From contig CAZBFP010000008.1 in the NCBI GenBank assembly GCA_964491265.1, forward strand, positions 78,221 to 142,220: a DNA stretch of 64,000 nucleotides, given 5' to 3'. A program made the translations under genes and the position numbers. Source of the stretch: JBBAGC01 sp964491265 (GTDB lineage Bacteria > Spirochaetota > UBA4802 > UBA5550). Shown one piece after another: positions 50,951 through 57,287 of this stretch. Every line of letters begins with the position of its first letter. Within the stretch, counting starts at the first letter, position 1. The notes below the pieces were generated by a model. The model saw only the letters and a list, made by a program, of their open reading frames with translations. It searched no databases and had not been told where the DNA came from.

Positions 50951-51814
50951 ATGAAATTTAACGGGCTACCGGTTAAAATAAAACATTTCTTTTCCACTGT
51001 AGTGAAAAAATTTCGAGGTATTTTCAATCTCCCTCATGCAGGGAAATACTTTATTTTATCTATTATACTCACAATTATTTTTATTATCATCACATTCCCT
51101 TTTGATAAAATAATAAGCAAGCAGCTTCATCAGTATGAAGGTAAGGGTCTTCGAACAATCTCTGTGCAGGATATAAAGTTCACTATTTTCGGTGAATCGA
51201 GTATAGGTAGAACCTTTATAGTTCTAAATAATAACGATGAGGTTCATCTCCAGAATGGAGTTATCGCTCTTAATAAGAATCCGTACAGGCTCTTATATAA
51301 AAAAAATATTCTATCCGATTTTGAATTAAACGGACTCAAATATTCATCAGCCAGCTTTAATTCTAATATTAATCTTAACGGCAATGCTGATGTTATTTTA
51401 AATCCCGCTTCACCCCTTCCACTGAGCGGTATTATTAAAATTCTTGTAAGCAGCGGAGCAGTTAATTTCAATGAACTTACATTTCAGGGTCCCCTGGGTC
51501 CAATGACATTAAAAGTAGAAACCATTAATATAGGCGCAATTAACTGCCATCTTGAGTTTATTAATGATGCAGTAAATATTAAGAGATTTGATTTAACTGG
51601 TGATGATCTATCAGGATCTGTAACCGGGAGCATAAGGATCGCGCCCTTTCTTCCTTCCTCAGCGATTAATCTTACTATAAACATCGATCCCGACTCAGCA
51701 GTGCTTAATAATTACAGAGACCTTGTGATCCCTCTTGTAAAAAATAACTCCCTTACATTATTTTTGAGCGGGACCCTGAGGAAGCCTGATGTGCGTTTAT
51801 CTCCCGGAGAATAG
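50951..51814 (+). CDS. gspN: Type II secretion protein GspN
   Basis: A 287-residue protein with one N-terminal membrane helix (about residues 33-52) and a beta-rich periplasmic domain. Features are ISVQDIKFTIFGESSIGRT, NLNGNADVILNPASPLPLSGII and SLTLFLSGTLRKPDVRLS. The C-terminal ISGTLxxPxxxL ending is common to GspN and AsmA-type proteins. GspN is optional in T2SS, and its role is uncertain. It is the last gsp gene and is followed after 3 bases by the IspH-UbiA fusion. Confidence 0.82.
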   Translation: MKFNGLPVKIKHFFSTVVKKFRGIFNLPHAGKYFILSIILTIIFIIITFPFDKIISKQLHQYEGKGLRTISVQDIKFTIFGESSIGRTFIVLNNNDEVHLQNGVIALNKNPYRLLYKKNILSDFELNGLKYSSASFNSNINLNGNADVILNPASPLPLSGIIKILVSSGAVNFNELTFQGPLGPMTLKVETINIGAINCHLEFINDAVNIKRFDLTGDDLSGSVTGSIRIAPFLPSSAINLTINIDPDSAVLNNYRDLVIPLVKNNSLTLFLSGTLRKPDVRLSPGE

Positions 51815-51817
51815 TCT

Positions 51818-53530
51818 ATGAAAATTGAAATGGCTAAACATTCCGGTTTCTGTATGGGTGTTCGAAATGCAATACTTAAAATTGTGGATGAGTTGAATTC
51901 ATCTGAAGAAAACATTCTTGTTTATGGCCCCCTCATTCACAATCCCCAGTCTGTTGAAGTACTTAAAAAAAGGGGACTTATCACAATTAATTCTCTTAAG
52001 GAAATAAAGGGGAGACAGGTGGCCATCAGAACACATGGCATTCCTGTTTCAGAAAGCAGGCAGATCCGAAAAGATGCATCCAGGACAATTAACCTTACCT
52101 GTTCCCGTGTTGGAAGGGTTCAGGCAATAATAAAAAAGTATTCAGGAATGGGATATTTTACTATTATAATCGGGGACAGGGATCATGCTGAGGTGATCGG
52201 ATTAAAAAGCTATGCCGACTCGGGAGTTCATATAGTATCAGATAAAAATGATATCAGTTCCATCCCTGAGGCTGATGAGTATATAGTGGTTTCACAAACA
52301 ACCCATGAAAGAGCACAGTTTGATGAACTTGTAAAGATAATAAATGAATCTTATAAAAATGTAAATGTAATAGATACAATATGTGATTCAACCAGATTGC
52401 GGCAGGATGATGTGAATGATGCAGTAAAGAGAGGAATTGACACTCTTGTTGTAGTGGGTGGTAAAAATTCAGCTAATACTTCACGTCTTGCCAAGATCGG
52501 ATCAGACAACGGGATAAAAACTTTCCACATAGAAACTGATGCTGAGCTCAACAAAGATAATTTTAATGAATCAGATTATGTTCTTGTAACAGCCGGAGCT
52601 TCCACCCCGGGCTGGATAATTAATAATGTACTGGAAAAATTATACTCTATCAAATATGCTAAAAGTAATATTGTTATTAAAACTATAAAGCTCTATCTTG
52701 AATTTCTCATGAGGAGTAATGTCATTTCATCACTTGCTGCTTTTGTAATGGTTTTAATTTCACAAAAGTATGCTGCTCTTTCTGCAGATTATACTTCGGG
52801 ATTAATCGCTTCACTTTATATTTTTTTGATGTATTCTGTGAATAACTATTTTGACAGGCATTTTCTTGTACAGAGCAATTCATATAAATATGGTATTTAT
52901 GAAAGATTCGGTTCAATTTTATTAGCGCTGTCAATAGCCGCTTTTTTTATATCACTCTTCCTCAGTTATACCATATCACCGCTTCTAATGTATCTTATGC
53001 TTGTACCCTATTTTTTCGGAATATTATACTCAACTCCTCTTGTCAAGTCTGCAGTTAAGAGAAGCAGTCTTGAAATAATTAATAAGCTATATAACACAAA
53101 GATTGTTACAGGGTTCGGCTGGCTGGTCATTGTCCCTTTTGTTCCATATTTCGGAAGAGGGGTTGACTCAGCTGTATATATTTCAGTTATGGTTTTCTTT
53201 TACTCTCTTATATTTCTCAGAAATACAGTTGTTGATCTTGTAGCTTTTCAGGGTGACCTTATTCTCGGGCGGAATACTCTCCCCACATGGCTTGGGACCA
53301 GAAAAACATTTTTACTGGCATGCGGCGTAACTTTGGCTGCTTCAACAATATTTGCAGTGGTTTCAATTTATTACGGGAATATCAAATTCCTTCCCTTACT
53401 GCTATGTCACGGGTATTATCTTGCTATAATGTACAAAATACTGAAAACAGATTACTTCATTTCATTAAAGTATGAATTTGTGATTGAAGCAAACTATATT
53501 CTGCTTCTAATTATACTCTTTCTTTTATGA
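51818..53530 (+). CDS. IspH-UbiA fusion: HMBPP reductase joined to a prenyltransferase-like membrane domain
   Basis: A 570-residue fusion. Residues 1-280 are 4-hydroxy-3-methylbut-2-enyl diphosphate reductase (IspH, last MEP-pathway step). The three iron-sulfur cysteines (C12, C95, C189), His41, His73, His123, Glu125, the Thr pair 161-162 and the NSANTSR and AGAST substrate motifs are all present. Residues of about 290-570 are a polytopic UbiA-superfamily domain with 8-9 hydrophobic helices. It has LYSTPLVK and a second motif RNTVVDLVAFQGD with two of the Asp residues. The first Asp-rich motif reads NNYFDRHFL, so it has lost two of its usual acidic residues. The gene lies 3 bases after gspN and converges on the kinase gene. 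Prenyl transfer is unproven. Confidence 0.9.
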   Translation: MKIEMAKHSGFCMGVRNAILKIVDELNSSEENILVYGPLIHNPQSVEVLKKRGLITINSLKEIKGRQVAIRTHGIPVSESRQIRKDASRTINLTCSRVGRVQAIIKKYSGMGYFTIIIGDRDHAEVIGLKSYADSGVHIVSDKNDISSIPEADEYIVVSQTTHERAQFDELVKIINESYKNVNVIDTICDSTRLRQDDVNDAVKRGIDTLVVVGGKNSANTSRLAKIGSDNGIKTFHIETDAELNKDNFNESDYVLVTAGASTPGWIINNVLEKLYSIKYAKSNIVIKTIKLYLEFLMRSNVISSLAAFVMVLISQKYAALSADYTSGLIASLYIFLMYSVNNYFDRHFLVQSNSYKYGIYERFGSILLALSIAAFFISLFLSYTISPLLMYLMLVPYFFGILYSTPLVKSAVKRSSLEIINKLYNTKIVTGFGWLVIVPFVPYFGRGVDSAVYISVMVFFYSLIFLRNTVVDLVAFQGDLILGRNTLPTWLGTRKTFLLACGVTLAASTIFAVVSIYYGNIKFLPLLLCHGYYLAIMYKILKTDYFISLKYEFVIEANYILLLIILFLL

Positions 53531-53559
53531 TGGGCGGTTATATACATTATCACCGGTAA

Positions 53560-54486
53560 TCAGACCTTGATGAGCTTAACCGCCGGACCTGTTTCTACCA
53601 GCAGTTCTTTTTCTGCCCTGTACATATCGCCATCCATTGTGTAGTCAAAACCGGAATTGTAGGCAAGCTTAAGTTTTCTACATGAAGTATTTACATATCC
53701 TTCATCTTCAATTGTCTGTCCGGTCCGGATTCTGTTCAAATTCTTCAGCAATTTTAACGGGGCCATGGCAGTAATGAGAAGCTGAAAATTTTTATTATCC
53801 GAAACTGCATTAATAAGGGGGGAAAAGCCCATCCCTATATGTTCTACTGTTCCTGCCAGTATTCCATTAACAGGGTTTATTTTAATTTCTTTATTATCAG
53901 CATAAATTTTTCCGTCCATCCAGGTAAAAATTCTGCCATTCTGTTCATTCCTTATTCCTTCAGCAAATGCAGAAAGGGCTACCTGAATATTCCGGATAAG
54001 GCCCTTCTCTTTCCCATTATATACTTCATTTAAAAAATTTGCAACAATTCCTGTACCGAATAAAAAGCAGTACCTGTTATCAATTTTAATTGTATTTCTC
54101 CGGTGTATTTCAATCTTTTTTTTATTTTCTATTGCCCATAAAAGTCTCCTTATCAGGTCAGGCCCTTTACCATTAAGGTTAATTGTTCTTGCCACATTAT
54201 CCATTGTTCCCTCCCTGAGTATAAGAAGCGGGGGAACCTTGCCGGAATCGTAAATTTTTATCATCTCTGTAACTGCCAGATGCAGTGTGCCGTCTCCGCC
54301 GGCAACACCTATATAGCTGCACTTATCTTTTTTAAATTCATGTATAATTTCAGAAATATTATCAGCACTTTCAGTAACTCTTATGGTTAGCAGATCAGAA
54401 TTAATTGAAGTATAGTTTTTAAGCGAGGATTTCCTTGTTCTGAATTTTTTTGCATTTGGATTTATTATTACACCAATTTTACCCAT
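53560..54486 (-). CDS. Diacylglycerol kinase catalytic-domain lipid kinase
   Basis: YegS/DgkB-type lipid kinase, probably using diacylglycerol, a related lipid or a sphingoid base. The ATP-binding GVAGGDGTLHLAV and the second glycine-rich segment LREGTMDNVARTI are clear, as is the C-terminal beta domain with YTMDGDMYRAEKELLVE. The chosen start (ATG 54486, MGKIGVIINPNAKK) gives 308 residues and begins at the fold. An upstream in-frame ATG (54549) would add 21 residues that lie across a 20-bp hairpin and do not look like the family. A GGTGAG sequence sits about 12 bases before the chosen start. Confidence 0.88.
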   Translation of the reverse strand: MGKIGVIINPNAKKFRTRKSSLKNYTSINSDLLTIRVTESADNISEIIHEFKKDKCSYIGVAGGDGTLHLAVTEMIKIYDSGKVPPLLILREGTMDNVARTINLNGKGPDLIRRLLWAIENKKKIEIHRRNTIKIDNRYCFLFGTGIVANFLNEVYNGKEKGLIRNIQVALSAFAEGIRNEQNGRIFTWMDGKIYADNKEIKINPVNGILAGTVEHIGMGFSPLINAVSDNKNFQLLITAMAPLKLLKNLNRIRTGQTIEDEGYVNTSCRKLKLAYNSGFDYTMDGDMYRAEKELLVETGPAVKLIKV

Positions 54487-54526
54487 TACAGTTTCACACT
54501 CACCTGTTATTAATTTAGTGTTGCAA

Positions 54527-54574
54527 ATTTTCACGCGGATATTTCTCATATGTTAGAAATATCCGCGTGAAAAT
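54527..54574. repeat. Perfect 20-bp inverted repeat with 8-base loop
   Basis: ATTTTCACGCGGATATTTCT (54527-54546) and its exact reverse complement (54555-54574) flank CATATGTT. The arms are long and exact. It lies in the leader of the lipid kinase gene. There is no T-tract suited to an intrinsic terminator; an operator, RNA structure or relic of an insertion are options. Confidence 0.8.
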
Positions 54575-54610
54575 AATATTTGATATAATCATATAATCGA
54601 TAATTAAAAT

Positions 54611-54727
54611 CAGTAATTATTTCTAAAGAGATCTTTTAGCGCAATTATGCTGTTTTCAATATCCCCGCCGCCTTCGGCGGCGGGGATATTAGAGCATTAT
54701 ATTCCAATTAAAAGTTAAGGAATTAAC
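54611..54727 (+). repeat. Full copy (117 bp) of a dispersed hairpin element
   Basis: Starts CAGTAATTATTTCTAAAGA and ends AAGTTAAGGAATTAAC. The centre is a 14-bp perfect stem ATATCCCCGCCGCC/GGCGGCGGGGATAT with loop TTC (54659-54689). A second copy of exactly the same length lies inverted at 59685-59801. Confidence 0.85.
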
Positions 54728-54758
54728 CTTGAATTAAAATATAATACTTTTATTGTTT

Positions 54759-54788
54759 AACTTAAGATTACCGGAAATTGTGAGTCAA
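54759..54788 (-). promoter_or_regulatory. Candidate minus-strand promoter ahead of the lipid kinase
   Basis: TTGACT (complement of 54783-54788), an 18-base spacer and TAAGTT (complement of 54759-54764). The surrounding sequence resembles the AsmA-like promoter at 38770-38798. Confidence 0.35.
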
Positions 54789-54823
54789 GAAATATATAAT
54801 AATATGCAGCTGGAATAATATAA

Positions 54824-56092
54824 ATGTATAATAAAATTTTATCAAAATATATAAATAATGAACTTCGGGGAGATTACTCAGGTTACGGCCTTGAAGGGAT
54901 TGAAATTCTGATTAGCCGTCTTGGGAATCCCCATTATTCTTTTAAAAGTATCCATGTTGCAGGAACAAACGGCAAGGGTACTACATCATCTTTAATTGCC
55001 TCCTCGCTAAGTGCCTGCGGATATAAAACCGGCCTTTACACCTCCCCTCACCTTCTGCGGATGAATGAACGGATAAGTATATCGGGTGAAGAAATATCTG
55101 ATGAAGAGATATACAAATACGCAGTAAAAATTGATAAGATTATTACAGATGATGAAAAACTTCGGCCAACATATTTCGATATACTCACTGCTATTGCTTT
55201 TCTATTTTTTGCAGATTCCCCGGTTGATATTGCTGTAGTGGAAACCGGTCTTGGGGGGAAGCTTGATTCAACAAATATTCTTATACCTGAAGTTTCAGTA
55301 ATTACCGGAATCTCTATTGATCATGCATCTGTACTTGGCAGCACTATTGAACTTATAGCATCAGAGAAGGCGGGAATAATTAAACCGGGTGTACCTGTAG
55401 TGTCACTATGCACGGATAAGGGATCTGCCGGGATTATTGAGTCAGCTGCGGAAATAAATAATTCGCCGGCATATATAATAGAGAGAGATTTTGATATTGA
55501 GAATATTACTGATTATGAGAATGGTTATAAGTTTAATTATACATTCTATCAAATCCCTGAAAAACTGGAAGGCCTTGTTATACCGCTACGGCCTGAACAT
55601 CAGGTTAAGAATGCTGCAGCTGCATTGACAGCGCTTATGCTTCTTCGCCACAGGGGGTATACCGGAATAACTTCATCTTCACTGTACAATTCTTTCAGCA
55701 CTATTTCTCTTCCGGGAAGATTCCAGGTACTTAATAATAATCCGCTGATACTTTTTGATGCAGCTCATAATTACTCTGCTCTTTTAAATCTTTTTGACTG
55801 CATTGACAGGTATTACGGAAACAGAACATTGAAAGTTATACTTTCAATCATGGGGGATAAAATTAATGACGATGTTAAGAATATCTTATATCAGAAAAAA
55901 GATTCAATTTTATATTTTATTTTTAAAGATGAAAGATTATATGTACCCTCTGATGGAGAGTTCAGGCAGGTAACATCAGAGATTGATACTATTCACAAAT
56001 TTATTGCTTCAGCCGGAGAAGATGATCTTGTTCTTTTCACGGGAACCTTCCGATTGTATAAGCATGCTCTTGATATTATAACAAGGTTTTGA
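54824..56092 (+). CDS. folC: Folylpolyglutamate synthase/dihydrofolate synthase FolC
   Basis: Adds glutamate to dihydropteroate and/or folates, making the folate used among others by GcvT. The Mur-ligase fold shows the P-loop HVAGTNGKGTTSSLIASSL, the Asp/Glu region VETGLGGKLDSTN, GITSIDHASVLG-type segment (ISIDHASVLGSTI), and the C-terminal domain with LPGRFQVL and ILFDAAHN. Length is 422 residues. No strong Shine-Dalgarno sequence precedes the ATG. It is a single gene preceded by the dispersed element. Confidence 0.95.
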   Translation: MYNKILSKYINNELRGDYSGYGLEGIEILISRLGNPHYSFKSIHVAGTNGKGTTSSLIASSLSACGYKTGLYTSPHLLRMNERISISGEEISDEEIYKYAVKIDKIITDDEKLRPTYFDILTAIAFLFFADSPVDIAVVETGLGGKLDSTNILIPEVSVITGISIDHASVLGSTIELIASEKAGIIKPGVPVVSLCTDKGSAGIIESAAEINNSPAYIIERDFDIENITDYENGYKFNYTFYQIPEKLEGLVIPLRPEHQVKNAAAALTALMLLRHRGYTGITSSSLYNSFSTISLPGRFQVLNNNPLILFDAAHNYSALLNLFDCIDRYYGNRTLKVILSIMGDKINDDVKNILYQKKDSILYFIFKDERLYVPSDGEFRQVTSEIDTIHKFIASAGEDDLVLFTGTFRLYKHALDIITRF

Positions 56093-56154
56093 TTTTAATC
56101 GCTTTGTACACACGGTCCAGCAGTATGAAGTGGAGGTAGAATTTTGTAGGTGTT

Positions 56155-56237
56155 GTCATTCCCGCGCAGGCGGGAATCTCATAACTCCTGTTTTCCAGGA
56201 GATTCCGGCACTACGTTATCACTTCGGCCGGAATGAC
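56155..56237. mobile_element. MITE/REP-like element with GTCATTCC terminal inverted repeats
   Basis: An 83-bp unit bounded by GTCATTCC (56155-56162) and GGAATGAC (56230-56237). Internal hairpins are ATTCCCGC/GCGGGAAT near the left end and a CTCCTG/CAGGAG hairpin. The left half recurs at 20914. Such GTCATTCCCGCG repeats are widespread in bacterial genomes as palindromic intergenic units; no transposase is encoded. The remainder of the 252-base gap is empty. Confidence 0.75.
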
Positions 56238-56344
56238 AAAATCTAAAGATGTAAAATCCTTTACAAAATTGCCGCAGTATGTTATATTTTAATAATCATC
56301 ATAAGATTCAGATTTTAAGATTTAAAACATAGGCGGAGTTTATA

Positions 56345-57277
56345 ATGGACCCGGATAAAAGAAATCTTCTGGAGAGTATTGCCGAGTCACGTGACCTTCT
56401 TAAAAATAATGATATATCAGTCTCGGAAGCTCTTTCCACTCTTAATGAGTATAAATCACGTGCATCCCGATTTCATACGATTCAATCGGGCAGAGAAGAT
56501 TCAGGTCTGGTTAAAAGTCTTCTTACAATTTTTAACATTAATAATTTTTCCGATTTATCATTACTTATCTTTAATACTCAAAACGGATATAGGGTTATTG
56601 ACAGTGCCGGAGATGAAACTCTGCTCAACTCATTTACTGATCTGATAAACGAAGACAGTGAATTTTATAATGGAATTGATAAACTTCAGATAGAGGGCCG
56701 TAATTATCATGTTTTTAGTGAGTCCATGGATACTGGTGATTTTAGCTGCACTGTGATTGCATTTACAGAATCATCATTTTTCCGGCCTACAAGTTTCCAT
56801 ATTCTTTGTGATATAATAATGGATTTAGTTAAGCTTGCTCAATATAAACCGTCACCTGTTTATTGCGATTATTTTGAAAATATTTCAGTTGAGATAAACA
56901 GTTTTATTTCTAAATGTGCACCGGGGGCACCAGGTTCAGCATACCTTTTTATCTTTAAACAGATTAATAATTTTTTTCAAAATACCGGATTTTCCCGGAT
57001 ACTTGAAATCTCATCTGATATAGAAGCAATGCTCTCATCGATTTTCGGGGAAAGATCGGGTGTATTCAGGATATCACTATCGATGTTTCTTGTTATCGCT
57101 GATGAAAGTATTGACAATGAAAAATATTTTCAGAAATGCCGTGAAAGAAAGATAGATTTCAATTTGCGGGGAATTGTATTGCCCTATACCTGTTCAACGT
57201 TAGAACTGGGTGATGAAAGGACCGCTTATTCTATTTTGGGGAAGATCATCAAATTTGATAATAAAAAGCTTCTTTGA
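56345..57277 (+). CDS. Unrecognised 310-residue cytosolic protein, possible GAF plus degenerate GGDEF-like domains
   Basis: I do not recognise this protein. It has no signal peptide or membrane helix. The N-terminus (about 1-50) is helical. Residues of about 60-175 have the strand-helix alternation of a GAF/PAS-like sensor (DLSLLIFNTQNGYRVID, CTVIAFTESSFF). Residues of about 195-300 vaguely follow a GGDEF domain: YLFIFKQINNFFQNTG in place of the substrate-binding start, and GVFRISLSMFLVIA where the GGDEF loop would be, so it would be inactive. This is inference from pattern only. GGCGGAG 9 bases before ATG supports the start. It converges on the GpsA fusion gene. Confidence 0.7.
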   Translation: MDPDKRNLLESIAESRDLLKNNDISVSEALSTLNEYKSRASRFHTIQSGREDSGLVKSLLTIFNINNFSDLSLLIFNTQNGYRVIDSAGDETLLNSFTDLINEDSEFYNGIDKLQIEGRNYHVFSESMDTGDFSCTVIAFTESSFFRPTSFHILCDIIMDLVKLAQYKPSPVYCDYFENISVEINSFISKCAPGAPGSAYLFIFKQINNFFQNTGFSRILEISSDIEAMLSSIFGERSGVFRISLSMFLVIADESIDNEKYFQKCRERKIDFNLRGIVLPYTCSTLELGDERTAYSILGKIIKFDNKKLL

Positions 57278-57287
57278 CAGAAGAAAG

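Larger units (their letters stand above)
54487..54823. other. Divergent intergenic region between the lipid kinase and folC
   Basis: This 337-base gap contains no gene. In order it holds a 20-bp hairpin, a full 117-bp dispersed element and a minus-strand promoter candidate, each listed separately. If that promoter is right, the kinase mRNA would have a leader of about 260 bases carrying both structures. Confidence 0.7.

Noticed and set aside
54487..54549. Longer N-terminus for the lipid kinase
   Set aside because: The 21 extra codons run through a 20-bp hairpin, do not resemble the family, and the internal ATG begins exactly at the fold.
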